Below, in pieces: positions 42,996 through 52,214 of a DNA stretch of 64,000 bases. The notes beneath the pieces were generated by a model, which ran no database searches, was not told the DNA's origin, and saw nothing but the letters and a program-made list of their open reading frames with translations. The position numbers and the translations under genes were made by a program. Every line of letters starts with the position of its first letter. Position 1 is the first letter of the stretch. The stretch comes from Pseudomonadota bacterium (GTDB lineage: Bacteria > Pseudomonadota > Gammaproteobacteria > Steroidobacterales > Steroidobacteraceae), in assembly GCA_023417315.1 (NCBI GenBank), contig JAEZFW010000034.1, positions 7,581-71,580 on the forward strand, read 5' to 3'.

Positions 42996-45590
42996 TCAGA
43001 CGGGCTCGGCTCCGCCAGCATCGACGGCTTCGCCGTTCTCGCCGTTCTCGCCTTCCGTGCCTTCGGCAACGATGCATTCGAGACCGACGAGGCGATCGCC
43101 CTCATCGAGACGGATCAAGCGCACACCTTGCGTGTTGCGGCCCTGAACCGAGATGTCGCTGACTGGGGTGCGCACGAGCGTGCCGCTCGAGCTGATCAGC
43201 ATGATCTCGTCATCCTGCTTGATTTGTAATGCACCGACCATGCGACCGTTGCGATCGGTAGTCTGCAATGCAATCACGCCTTGGCCACCGCGGCCGTGGA
43301 CGGGATAGTCCTCGAGCGGTGTCAACTTGCCGTAGCCATTCTCGGAGGCGGTCAGAATCATTCCCGGCTCGTTGAGGATGATCAGCGAGATGACCTCTTC
43401 GCCTTCCGGTAAACGGATGCCGCGCACGCCAGCCGCGGTACGACCCATCGGACGAACATCGTTCTCGTCGAAACGGATCGCCTTACCTCCGCTCGAACAG
43501 AGGATGATCTGCTTCGTACCATCGGTGATGTCGGCAGCGACGAGACGATCGCCCGCCTCCAGTTCGATCGCGATGATGCCGGCCTGGCGTGGACGCGAGA
43601 AGGCCTCGAGCGAGGTCTTCTTCACTGTGCCCGCCGCGGTCGCCATGAACACGAACTTGTTCTCCTCGAACTCGTGGATCGGCAACACGGCGTTGATCCG
43701 CTCGCCTTCCTGCAACGGCAGCAGATTTACGATCGGCTTTCCACGGGAGCCGCGGCTTGCCTGCGGAAGCTGATAGACCTTCAGCCAGTAGAGCTTGCCG
43801 GCACTGGAGAAGCACAGCAGCGTGTCGTGAGTGTTCGCAACGAACAACTTATCGACGAAGTCTTCGTCCTTGACGCTCGTCGCTGCCTTGCCGCGGCCGC
43901 CGCGGCGTTGCGCCTGATACACAGTGACGGGCTGCGCTTTCGCGTAACCGCCGTGGGACAGCGTCACGACCACATCTTGCTGCTCGATCAGATCTTCGAT
44001 CGTGAGATCGGAATGATCCTGGATGATTTCCGTGCGGCGCGGATCTGCATACTTCGCTCGCATGTCTTCTAGCTCGCCGCGAATGACGCTCAGCAAGCGC
44101 TCGGGTCGCGCGAGAATGTCGCCGAGGTCCTGAATCTGCGCCAGCAAGTCTTGGAACTCTTGCCAGATCTTGTCCTGCTCGAGTCCGGTGAGGCGATTCA
44201 GTCGCAGATCCAGAATGGCTTGCGCTTGCGCGTCCGACAGATGATAACCATCGGGCTGCAAACCGAATTCATCGGTCAGACCGTCTGGGCGCGTCGCAAC
44301 CTGCCCCGCGCGCTCGAGCATCTGCGGCACTGCGCCCGCGGGCCATGCGCGCCCCATCAGGGCCACTTTTGCCTCTGCTGGCGAGGGTGAAGCTTTGATG
44401 ACCGCGATCACCTCGTCGATGTTCGCAAGCGCTACCGCCTGACCTTCCAGGATATGCGCTCGTTCACGCGCCTTGCGCAGGTCGTAGATCGTGCGGCGAG
44501 TGACGACTTCCCTGCGATGACGCAGGAAGGCTTCGAGCATCTCCTTGAGGTTGAGCAGCTTCGGCTGGCCGTCTTGCAGAGCGACCATGTTGATGCCGAA
44601 GACCGACTCCATCGGCGTGTGCTTGAACAGGTTGTTCAGGACGATGTCAGCAACCTCGCCGCGCTTGAGCTCGACGACGACGCGCATACCGTCTTTGTCC
44701 GATTCATCGCGCAAACCATCTGAGGCGATGCCTTCGATGACTTTCTCGCGAACTAGGTCGGCGATTCGCTCCAACAATCGGGCTTTGTTGACCTGGTACG
44801 GAAGCTCGGTGATGACGATCGTCTGGCGCCCTTTCTCGTCCTCTTCGACCGTCGTACGCGCACGCACGTACAAACGCCCACGACCGGTCAGATAAGCGGA
44901 TGCGATTTCTTGAGAACCGTTGATGATTCCAGCGGTCGGAAAATCCGGACCCGGAATGTGCTGCATCAGGCCGCCGATAGAAATGTTCGGATCGTCGATG
45001 AGCGCAATGCATGCACCGATCACTTCGCCCAGGTTGTGCGGCGGAATGTTCGTCGCCATGCCGACCGCGATTCCGGATGCGCCGTTGACGAGCAGATTCG
45101 GTACGCGTGTCGGCAGTACGACAGGCTCTTGCTCTTTGCCGTCGTAGTTGTCGACGAAGTCGACAGTCTCTTTGTCGATATCAGCCAGCAGCTCGGACGC
45201 GAGCGGCGTCATTCGGCATTCGGTGTATCGATACGCCGCCGGTGGATCGCCATCGATGGAGCCGAAGTTGCCCTGACCGTCGACGAGCAAGTAGCGCATC
45301 GAGAACGACTGCGCCATGCGCACGAGCGCATCGTAGGTCGCGGTATCGCCGTGCGGATGGTATTTACCGAGCACATCGCCCACGACGCGAGCGCACTTCA
45401 CGTACGGACGCGTCGCGACGTTATTGCTTTCGTGCATCGCGAACAGAATGCGCCGATGTACCGGCTTCAAGCCGTCGCGTACGTCGGGAAGCGCACGCCC
45501 GACGATGACGCTCATCGCATAGTCGAGGTACGACTGTCTCATCTCGTCTTCGAGATTGACGTGCAATATTTCGCGCGCGATTTCAGCCAT
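42996..45590 (-). CDS. gyrA: DNA gyrase subunit A
   Basis: 864 residues from ATG 45590 (MAEIAREILHVNLEDEM). It breaks and rejoins DNA: catalytic Tyr in AAYRYTECRMTPLA. The quinolone-pocket segment HPHGDTATYDALVRMAQ has Thr where E. coli has Ser83 and keeps Asp87. Six C-terminal beta-pinwheel blades (GGYAKAQPVTVYQAQRRGGRG is the GyrA box) follow, and a short acidic tail. First gene of the long minus-strand block, divergent from mtaD over a 353-bp spacer. Confidence 0.97.
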   Translation of the reverse strand: MAEIAREILHVNLEDEMRQSYLDYAMSVIVGRALPDVRDGLKPVHRRILFAMHESNNVATRPYVKCARVVGDVLGKYHPHGDTATYDALVRMAQSFSMRYLLVDGQGNFGSIDGDPPAAYRYTECRMTPLASELLADIDKETVDFVDNYDGKEQEPVVLPTRVPNLLVNGASGIAVGMATNIPPHNLGEVIGACIALIDDPNISIGGLMQHIPGPDFPTAGIINGSQEIASAYLTGRGRLYVRARTTVEEDEKGRQTIVITELPYQVNKARLLERIADLVREKVIEGIASDGLRDESDKDGMRVVVELKRGEVADIVLNNLFKHTPMESVFGINMVALQDGQPKLLNLKEMLEAFLRHRREVVTRRTIYDLRKARERAHILEGQAVALANIDEVIAVIKASPSPAEAKVALMGRAWPAGAVPQMLERAGQVATRPDGLTDEFGLQPDGYHLSDAQAQAILDLRLNRLTGLEQDKIWQEFQDLLAQIQDLGDILARPERLLSVIRGELEDMRAKYADPRRTEIIQDHSDLTIEDLIEQQDVVVTLSHGGYAKAQPVTVYQAQRRGGRGKAATSVKDEDFVDKLFVANTHDTLLCFSSAGKLYWLKVYQLPQASRGSRGKPIVNLLPLQEGERINAVLPIHEFEENKFVFMATAAGTVKKTSLEAFSRPRQAGIIAIELEAGDRLVAADITDGTKQIILCSSGGKAIRFDENDVRPMGRTAAGVRGIRLPEGEEVISLIILNEPGMILTASENGYGKLTPLEDYPVHGRGGQGVIALQTTDRNGRMVGALQIKQDDEIMLISSSGTLVRTPVSDISVQGRNTQGVRLIRLDEGDRLVGLECIVAEGTEGENGENGEAVDAGGAEPV

Positions 45591-45943
45591 GCAGCGTTTG
45601 TGTCCGGCCCGTTTAGACCTGTATTTCGACCCGTGTCGACCTATTGCGACTGTGAGAACCGCCGGCATCGGCCGCGTCATGCGCGACCAGGCAGCCCACG
45701 AACTTAGCCTCGAAATGAGTGACCCGAACCCGAGGCAATGAAGTGCCGAATCTTAGCACAATCAGGCGGCTAACCGAATCGTCTGGATGCATTCAAAGCG
45801 AGCGCTGATCTAGTCCCGCGAGAGCCAAACTTTATCGCCACTTCTCGGCTCTTCCTGCTAGCTCACATTCTTCACGCGGCTCGCGAAGGCCCATCGAGTC
45901 GCTGCCGGGCTATACTTCGCGCCTCTTCAGAACGGCCGATTGC
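45591..45943. other. gyrA-mtaD divergent spacer
   Basis: 353 bp with promoters for both directions but no gene I can support. A -10-like TATACT at 45911-45916 lies 28 bp before the mtaD ATG. No repeat element of the kind seen in the other spacers is present. Confidence 0.5.
45911..45916 (+). promoter_or_regulatory. putative -10 box of mtaD-ubiG
   Basis: TATACT in a GC-rich context; no good -35 hexamer is seen at 16-18 bp. The mtaD mRNA would have a leader of about 20 nt without a ribosome site. Confidence 0.35.
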
Positions 45944-47257
45944 ATGGACAATATCGACACGCTGATCAGTGCCCGCTGGATCGTACCCATCGAGCCGGTA
46001 GGTCGCGTGTTGGAGCATCATGCGCTCGCCATTAAGGCCGGGCGCATCGTTGCAATCGGACCCTGCGAGGAGCTTGCGCGCACATACGTTGCAAGCTCAC
46101 GGATCGATCGGCCGAACCACGTGCTGCTCCCAGGCTTCGTCAATGCGCACACGCACGCGGCCATGACTCTGCTGCGTGGCGCGGCGGAGAGCGCCTCGTT
46201 CGAGCGCTGGCTCAAGACTCAGGTGTGGCCCCTCGAGAAGCGTTGGATCGATGCCGAGTACGTGCGCGATGGAACCGAGCTTGCGATTGCCGACATGCTC
46301 ACGAGCGGCACGACCTGCTTTGGCGATATGCATCTTTACCCTGAGATCGTCGCGCAGGTTGTCGCGGGTACGCAGATGCGCGCGTGCATCGGCTTGCCCG
46401 TCGTCGAGCAACCAACGAGCTGGGCAGAGTCCGCAGGAGAGTGTCTCGAGAAAGGCTTGCGCCTGCACGATGAATATCGTGGCGACCCGCTCGTCACGAC
46501 GAGTCTGTCGCCTTACGCACCTTGGGCCCTCTCGGACGAAACGCTCATGCGAGTGCGCCGCGCGGCGGACGAGCTCGAACTACCGATGACGATGCACGTC
46601 AATGAGACGCCCGCAGACGCGTTGCACGCAGAGGAGCGGACCATCGCGCGCTTGGAGAGGCTGGGCTTGCTGTCCCCGCTCTTGAGCGCCGTGCACATGG
46701 TCCATGTCGATGAATCCGAGATCGAGCCGTGCGCGCTCGCGGGTGTGAGCGTCGTGCACTGCCCGCAATCGAACCTCAAGCTCGGGAACGGAATCGCGCC
46801 CATCGCCCGTTTCAATACGCGCGATATCAATGTCGCGATCGGAACTGACGGGGCGGCGAGCAACAACGATCTGAGCATGCTGGACGAGGTTCGAACCGCA
46901 GCGCTTCTGGCCCGCGGGTTTCCATCTGCGCATGTCGGCATCGAGGCCCAGGAATGGCTCCGCTTCGCGACTTTGAACGGCGCCCGAGCACTGGGTCTCG
47001 GCGAGGTCATCGGTTCGCTGACACCTGGCAAATGGGCTGACCTGTGTTGCATCGATCTGGCTCGCGCGCATACGCAGCCCGTCTATGACGTCGCGGCGCA
47101 TCTCGTCTTCGCTGCCTCCCGCGATCAGGTGAGCGATGTGTGGGTTGCAGGGCGGCCGCTCGTTGCCGAGTCGCGTCTCACACGGCTCGATCAGTCGGAC
47201 CTCCTCGCCCGCGCAGAACGTTGGCGTCAACGAATCACCCATGCGATAGGTTCATGA
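45944..47257 (+). CDS. mtaD: 5-methylthioadenosine/S-adenosylhomocysteine deaminase family hydrolase
   Basis: 437 residues, amidohydrolase of the TRZ/ATZ family. Metal site NAHTHAAMTLLRG, then MHVNETPADA, VHMVHVD and GTDGAASNNDLSMLDE. Family members deaminate methylthioadenosine, S-adenosylhomocysteine or adenosine to the inosine analogues. In Pseudomonas and relatives it lies beside ubiG and gyrA, as here. Its stop overlaps the ubiG start (ATGA), so translation is coupled. Confidence 0.9.
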   Translation: MDNIDTLISARWIVPIEPVGRVLEHHALAIKAGRIVAIGPCEELARTYVASSRIDRPNHVLLPGFVNAHTHAAMTLLRGAAESASFERWLKTQVWPLEKRWIDAEYVRDGTELAIADMLTSGTTCFGDMHLYPEIVAQVVAGTQMRACIGLPVVEQPTSWAESAGECLEKGLRLHDEYRGDPLVTTSLSPYAPWALSDETLMRVRRAADELELPMTMHVNETPADALHAEERTIARLERLGLLSPLLSAVHMVHVDESEIEPCALAGVSVVHCPQSNLKLGNGIAPIARFNTRDINVAIGTDGAASNNDLSMLDEVRTAALLARGFPSAHVGIEAQEWLRFATLNGARALGLGEVIGSLTPGKWADLCCIDLARAHTQPVYDVAAHLVFAASRDQVSDVWVAGRPLVAESRLTRLDQSDLLARAERWRQRITHAIGS

Positions 47258-47964
47258 TTCACGCATCCAACCACGACCCGGCCGAGCTCGCGCGCTTCGA
47301 TGCCACTGCACAGCGTTGGTGGGATCCGCAGGGCGAGTTCAAGCCGCTCCATGCACTCAACCCCGTGCGGCTCGCCTATGTCGAGGCGCGTGTGCCTCTG
47401 CACGGCAAGCGCGTCGTCGATGTGGGCTGCGGGGGCGGATTGTTGAGCGAAGCGATGGCTCGCGATGGCGCAACCGTCACAGGAATCGATCTCGCGCCGC
47501 TCACCGTTGAAGTGGCTGAGCTGCACGCGCTATCGACTGGACTCGAGATCGAGTATCTACGCCAATCCGCCGAGACCCACGCTCTGCAGCGGCCGCAGAC
47601 CTACGACGTCGTGACCTGCATGGAGATGCTTGAACATGTGCCGGACCCGGGCAGCGTGTTGCGTGCGTTGAGCACGCTCGTGAAACCGGACGGCTACGTG
47701 TTTCTGTCCACCCTGAATCGCAACCTCAAGTCCTATCTGCTCTCAGTAGTAGGCGCCGAGTACGTGCTCAATCTCCTGCCGCGCGGTACGCATACGTACG
47801 AGCGTTTCATCCGCCCGTCGGAGCTGGCTCGCTGGGCTCGCGCTACGGATTTAGAGCTCGAAGATCTGAGTGGCCTTGCGTACGATCCTTTCGAGAACGT
47901 CGCGCGCTTGAGCGCTAACGTCGACGTCAACTACGTGGCGTGTTTCAGATACTGCAAGCGTTAG
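47254..47964 (+). CDS. ubiG: ubiquinone biosynthesis O-methyltransferase
   Basis: 236 residues from ATG 47254, overlapping the mtaD stop by 4 bp. It methylates two hydroxyls during ubiquinone synthesis. N-terminal FDATAQRWWDPQGEFKPLHALNP is diagnostic of UbiG; SAM motif VVDVGCGGGLLSEAMA; VTCMEMLEHVPDPGSVL and the membrane-binding RGTHTYERFI segment. In Pseudomonas a phosphatase gene usually follows; here rmuC follows. Confidence 0.96.
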   Translation: MIHASNHDPAELARFDATAQRWWDPQGEFKPLHALNPVRLAYVEARVPLHGKRVVDVGCGGGLLSEAMARDGATVTGIDLAPLTVEVAELHALSTGLEIEYLRQSAETHALQRPQTYDVVTCMEMLEHVPDPGSVLRALSTLVKPDGYVFLSTLNRNLKSYLLSVVGAEYVLNLLPRGTHTYERFIRPSELARWARATDLELEDLSGLAYDPFENVARLSANVDVNYVACFRYCKR

Positions 47965-48056
47965 CGCCGCACCTCGTTCCAATTAGCTGAGTTAGACTGT
48001 CTGGCGAGTCGCTTCGCCACACACTATCGCTCACGCAACGAAGCTTCCGTGCTCAG

Positions 48057-49421
48057 ATGTCTGGATCCAGCATACCCATTCTCATCGCGATCGCCGCTCT
48101 CCTCATTGGCCTCATCGTCGGCGCACTCGCGGCCGCGTGGTTCGGTCGCAAGCGCTCTGAGGCCGTGCACATCGAGCTTGCCGTACTGAAATCGCAGCTC
48201 AAGACGGACGAACAACTCGAGCGTGAGCGCAGCGCCGCTTTGGAGCGCGCGATGGAACATCTGCGCGCATCTTTCGATACGGTTGCAGGCGCCTCGCTGC
48301 GGTCCAATAGCGAGCTATTTCTCAGGCTCGCACGCGAGCACCTCGGTCAGCATCAGCAATCCGCGGCAGCGACGCTGACTGCCAAAGAGAAAGCGATCGA
48401 GACGATGCTGACGCCGATTCGAGAAGCGCTGCTCAAGACGGAGCAGCAGATTCAACGCATCGAAAAGGAGCGCGCCGAAACATTCGGCAGTTTGAAAAGC
48501 TCTCTCGAAGCCGTCGCGCTCGGACAGCAGGCGCTGCAGAAAGAGACTCGCACGCTGGTGAACGCGCTGAGACGCCCGGAAGTGCGGGGCCAATGGGGCG
48601 AGATGACGCTGCGCCGTCTCGCGGAGCTCGCGGGCATGGTCGAGCACTGCGACTTCGTCGAGCAGGTCCATGTTCGCACCGATGAAGGCAGCCTGCGTCC
48701 TGACATGATCGTCCACATGCCCGATGGACGCGATCTGATCGTGGACGTGAAGACGCCCCTGGATGCCTATCTCGATGGTGTGGACGCGGCGACCGATGAA
48801 GAGCGCGCGGCCGCGATGCGTCGTCACGCGCAGGCGATCGCAGAACGCGTACGGCAGCTCGGTGCGAAGAGCTATTGGAGTCAATTCGAGAAGAGTCCCG
48901 ACTTTGTCATTCTCTTCATTCCGGGGGACCAATTCCTGTCCGCGGCTTTGGCAGAAAGTCCTAACCTGCTCGAGGATGCCATTCGCCAGGATGTGATCAT
49001 CGCGACGCCCTCCAGCTTCGTCGCACTTCTCAAAGCGGTGGCTTACGGGTGGCGGCAACTGGCGCTCGCCCACAACGCGGAAACGATCCGCGGCCTCGGT
49101 GAAGATCTGTATCGCCGCCTCGCAGTGTTTTCCGGACACTTGAGTCGGCTTGGACGCAGCCTCGGAAACACCGTCGATTCCTTCAACAGTGCAGTCGGCT
49201 CGCTGGAACGGCAGGTCCTGCCCGGTGCCCGCAAGTTCACCGAGCTCGGCGTGCGCCCCGACCGCGAGATCGAGACGCTCGAGCCCGTCGATCGCTTGAC
49301 CCGCGAACCGCAGCTCTCGCCAGCACAGCGCGACATCGAAACGATGTTGTCGGAGAAGTCGAAGGATTCCCTCGAAGGTGGGTCCGCTCCGGGCGACACG
49401 AAGGACGCGGCAAACGTCTGA
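48057..49421 (+). CDS. rmuC: DNA recombination protein RmuC
   Basis: 454 residues. An N-terminal membrane helix (IPILIAIAALLIGLIVGALAA), a coiled coil (about 35-155), then the RmuC nuclease-like domain (ALRRPEVRGQWGEMTLRRLA, IVDVKTPLDAYLDG, YWSQFEKSPDFVILFIPGDQ, ATPSSFVALLKAVAYGWRQ). RmuC limits inversions at short inverted repeats and is linked to mobile-DNA restriction. This is worth noting because the genome carries many inverted-repeat elements nearby. ATG at 48057. Confidence 0.94.
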   Translation: MSGSSIPILIAIAALLIGLIVGALAAAWFGRKRSEAVHIELAVLKSQLKTDEQLERERSAALERAMEHLRASFDTVAGASLRSNSELFLRLAREHLGQHQQSAAATLTAKEKAIETMLTPIREALLKTEQQIQRIEKERAETFGSLKSSLEAVALGQQALQKETRTLVNALRRPEVRGQWGEMTLRRLAELAGMVEHCDFVEQVHVRTDEGSLRPDMIVHMPDGRDLIVDVKTPLDAYLDGVDAATDEERAAAMRRHAQAIAERVRQLGAKSYWSQFEKSPDFVILFIPGDQFLSAALAESPNLLEDAIRQDVIIATPSSFVALLKAVAYGWRQLALAHNAETIRGLGEDLYRRLAVFSGHLSRLGRSLGNTVDSFNSAVGSLERQVLPGARKFTELGVRPDREIETLEPVDRLTREPQLSPAQRDIETMLSEKSKDSLEGGSAPGDTKDAANV

Positions 49422-49457
49422 AACCGGCGGGCTCGCACTCGTAACCAGCATTCACGC

Positions 49458-50312
49458 GTGACAACCGCATCCGCTTTAGACAGCTCTCTCGTCAACCGAG
49501 CGGCTCCGCCCGGTTCGATGCGCTATTTCGCGCTGCTCTACACGCCAGAAGAGCGGCGCGAGGCGCTCACCGCTCTATTCATCGTGGAGGCCGAGATTCG
49601 CGAGTCCGCCCAGAGCGCAAATCACGATGTCGCCCATACGCGCTTGCGTTGGTGGCGCGGCGAAGTCGACCGTCTCATCAACGGATCACCTCAGCACCCA
49701 GCGACGAAGATCCTTCACGAGAGCGCGTTGGGACCGTGCGCGGTGTTCGCGAAATGGCACGAGGTCTTAGCGGCAGCCGACATGGACCTCGCGCGCATGA
49801 CGTATACGAGCCCACGCGAGCTGCGCGCCTATTGTGCGCGCAGCGGAGGAGCCGTCATGGAGCTCGTTGCGGATCAGCTCACAACAGAGGGCGCGCTCGA
49901 TGATCGAACGAGAGCCGCCGCTAACAAGATGGGCGCCGGCATCCGTCAAGCAGAGATCGTGCGCGACCTGCGACAAGATGCGCGCGATGGACGAATCTAT
50001 CTGCCGCTGGATTTGCTCGAGCAGCATTCGGTGCGCCCCGAGCAGCTGGATACTCGCGAGGTCGGTGCAAACCTACGAGCTACGCTGCAGGAGACGAAGC
50101 GAACTGCGCAGGAGGATCTTGGCGCTGGATTGCCGAGCGATGAGATTCACGAAGCGCTACGACCGCTGCGCGTCCTAGCAGCGCTCCACCATGCACTCCT
50201 CGAACGCATCGCAAGCCGCGACTTTGACGTCGCGTCCGAACGGATCGAGCTTGGACCCATCGAAAAACCGTGGATCGCGTGGAGAGAGGCACGCCGGCGG
50301 CGACGCAAGTGA
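49458..50312 (+). CDS. squalene/phytoene synthase-family protein
   Basis: 284 residues from a GTG at 49458 (no strong ribosome site). The second Asp-rich region AEIVRDLRQDARDGRIYLP is well kept. The first region, where true synthases have DxxxD, reads EAEIRESAQSANHDVAHTRL and lacks the motif. That resembles the non-catalytic NDUFAF6-like branch more than HpnC/CrtB. So head-to-head prenyl synthesis is doubtful; a lipid-binding or assembly role is possible. No squalene-hopene or carotenoid genes are nearby. The stop codon lies inside a repeat element. Confidence 0.8.
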   Translation: MTTASALDSSLVNRAAPPGSMRYFALLYTPEERREALTALFIVEAEIRESAQSANHDVAHTRLRWWRGEVDRLINGSPQHPATKILHESALGPCAVFAKWHEVLAAADMDLARMTYTSPRELRAYCARSGGAVMELVADQLTTEGALDDRTRAAANKMGAGIRQAEIVRDLRQDARDGRIYLPLDLLEQHSVRPEQLDTREVGANLRATLQETKRTAQEDLGAGLPSDEIHEALRPLRVLAALHHALLERIASRDFDVASERIELGPIEKPWIAWREARRRRRK

Positions 50313-50484
50313 CGGAGTGACGAAGTCAGAACAGGAACACCATTGGCGTAGCGGTCGTCACAGTGTCGAGCCCTTCTGACTTCGCCTCCTCACCTATCAC
50401 TTCAGAAGTGTTGACGTCGCGGGACGATCGCGAAAGTATTGCGTCGCCTTTCTCTGACTCCGTCACCTCGTCACTCCGTGACTC
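50307..50484. repeat. GTCACTCC-family inverted element before yciK
   Basis: Left arm 50307-50331 (AAGTGACGGAGTGACGAAGT followed by CAGAA), exact inverted 11-mer at 50374-50384 (TTCTGACTTCG), and right arm 50453-50484 made of GTCAC/TCCGTGAC units. The left arm includes the stop codon of the upstream gene and the element fills the spacer up to 8 nt before yciK. Confidence 0.8.
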
Positions 50485-50491
50485 AAAGACA

Positions 50492-51238
50492 ATGGACGCA
50501 CGTACCTACTCCCCGCCACCTAATCTCTTGCGCGATCGCATCGTTCTCATCACAGGAGCTAGCGAAGGGATCGGCAAGGCGGTCGCGCTCGCTGCTGCCG
50601 CCCACGGCGCGAGCGTCATTCTTCATGGGCGCAACGTACGTAAGCTTGAGTCCGTGTATGACTCGATCGTGCAAGCGGGCCAGCCGCGGCCGTCCATCCT
50701 GCCGCTCGACTTCGAGAAGGCAGGTCCGTCCGAGTACGAACAACTCGCGGCCGCGATCGACAAAGAGTTCGGCCGACTCGATGGCTTGCTTCACAACGCC
50801 GGAATGCTTGGCGAACGCGCGCCGATCGAACATCACGACGTTGCGAAATGGATGCGCACGCTGCACGTCAACGTCAACGCGCCATTCATCCTCACGCGAA
50901 CATGTTTGCCGCTACTGCGCCGCGCTCCGGATGCATCCGTCATCTTCACCTCGAGCGGCGTCGTCGCGCGTCCTCGGGCGTTCTGGGGCGCCTACCTCGT
51001 GTCGAAGTGGGCGAGCGATGGACTCATGCATCTGTTGGCTGACGAGCTCGAGAGCACGAAGTCGATTCGCGTGAACAGCATCAATCCGGGCAAAGTTCGC
51101 ACGAACATGCGCTTACAGGCTTATCCGGCAGAGGACCGCAGCACACTACCGGCCCCAGAATCCGTGGTGAATCCTTATCTGTTCCTACTCGGGATCGATA
51201 GCAAGGGGATCAACGGCCAGACCGTCGAGTGCCAGTAG
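50492..51238 (+). CDS. yciK: YciK-type short-chain dehydrogenase
   Basis: 248 residues from ATG 50492. NAD(P)-binding TGASEGIGKAVA, LHNAGML, Ser in VIFTSSG and the catalytic pair YLVSK are all present; GAYLVSKWASDGLMHLLADEL matches YciK. The frame is open into the repeat element upstream, but that part (MSSPSDFASSPI) is not homologous. Substrate unknown. The 3' end overlaps the convergent rluB-like gene by 29 bp. Confidence 0.92.
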   Translation: MDARTYSPPPNLLRDRIVLITGASEGIGKAVALAAAAHGASVILHGRNVRKLESVYDSIVQAGQPRPSILPLDFEKAGPSEYEQLAAAIDKEFGRLDGLLHNAGMLGERAPIEHHDVAKWMRTLHVNVNAPFILTRTCLPLLRRAPDASVIFTSSGVVARPRAFWGAYLVSKWASDGLMHLLADELESTKSIRVNSINPGKVRTNMRLQAYPAEDRSTLPAPESVVNPYLFLLGIDSKGINGQTVECQ

Positions 51239-52106
51239 GCCTGCGTGGGCCGTTCTTCTTGTGAGATCTCTTTCCGGTTGCACCTCGCGGACCTCCGGCT
51301 CGGCCGCGGCCCGCTTTACGGCGATCGTGCCGCTCCTTCTCAATGCTCGGAGGCGACAATCCTGCGAGCGCGTACAACGCGGCAACCTGCTTGTCGGTCA
51401 ACGCGCGATGGCGCCCGCGAGGTAAGTCGCGGGGTAGCTCGAGATCGCCAAAACGTACCTGCACCACGCGGCTGACCTTGAGGCCGCGACTTTCGAACAG
51501 GGCGCGCACAGCGGCTCGACGATGCGAGCGCTGCGACTTCACGAGAAACCAGCGATTCGTGCCCTCTCCACCCGCCGCTTCGACGCTCTCGAACTCGATG
51601 GTATCGTCGTCGTATTGGACGATGCGCGGGATGCTTTCGATATCGAACTCCGGGAACGGGACGAGCACGCGGGCCACGTAAGCAGCAGGTGTCGTCTCGG
51701 CTCGACGTCGCAATGCATCGGCGAGGCGTCCATCGCTCGTTGCCAACAACAACCCGCTGTCGCCCGCCTGCATGGTGTTGATCACCAACCAACGCGCGCC
51801 GCGCAGACTGGGTAACGATTCCATCACGGATTTGCTTTCGACGTCCGCTTCCGCATCGCTCGAGCGCGGTGTGATCGGCTGCCCCTGGGGCTTGTGATAG
51901 ATCAGGACTTGCGCGCCGACCGAGACCCTCAATCGCGAGGAAACGTCCTTCCCATCGACCACGACCCTGTCGCCCGCGCTGTAACGATCACCGGGCTGCG
52001 CGGGCTGGTTATTGATGAGGACGCGCCCCTCCTGCATCCATTTCTCGATCTCGCGTCGAGAGCCTAGGCCGTACTGTGCGAGCAGTTTGTGGAGACGTTC
52101 CGACAT
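51210..52106 (-). CDS. rluB: RluB-family protein lacking the catalytic aspartate
   Basis: 298 residues from ATG 52106 (a start at 52166 is possible). The N-terminal S4 domain is intact (MSERLHKLLAQYGLGSRREI) and the alignment with RluB continues through LRGARWL, GLLLATSDGRLA, GGEGTNRW and VSRVVQVRFGDLELP. But the active-site block reads INTMQAGDSGLLL where pseudouridine synthases have GRLDxNTxGLLL, placing Gln113 at the catalytic Asp. The EGRNREVRR motif is also lost (SQRSHRRAAVR). The C-terminal 45 residues are Arg/Lys/Gly-rich. So it is probably an RNA-binding non-enzyme derived from RluB (23S rRNA U2605 synthase). Follows scpB. Confidence 0.88.
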   Translation of the reverse strand: MSERLHKLLAQYGLGSRREIEKWMQEGRVLINNQPAQPGDRYSAGDRVVVDGKDVSSRLRVSVGAQVLIYHKPQGQPITPRSSDAEADVESKSVMESLPSLRGARWLVINTMQAGDSGLLLATSDGRLADALRRRAETTPAAYVARVLVPFPEFDIESIPRIVQYDDDTIEFESVEAAGGEGTNRWFLVKSQRSHRRAAVRALFESRGLKVSRVVQVRFGDLELPRDLPRGRHRALTDKQVAALYALAGLSPPSIEKERHDRRKAGRGRAGGPRGATGKRSHKKNGPRRPTGTRRSGR

Positions 52107-52214
52107 CGGAAGAGTAAACAGTGAAGTACGGAACGGAGCAACGGCTGGCAAACGAGACGAATCCACCAGCTCTGCCCGGAGCGCGACCTCGCGCCAGTAG
52201 GGCGTTCTTGAAAG

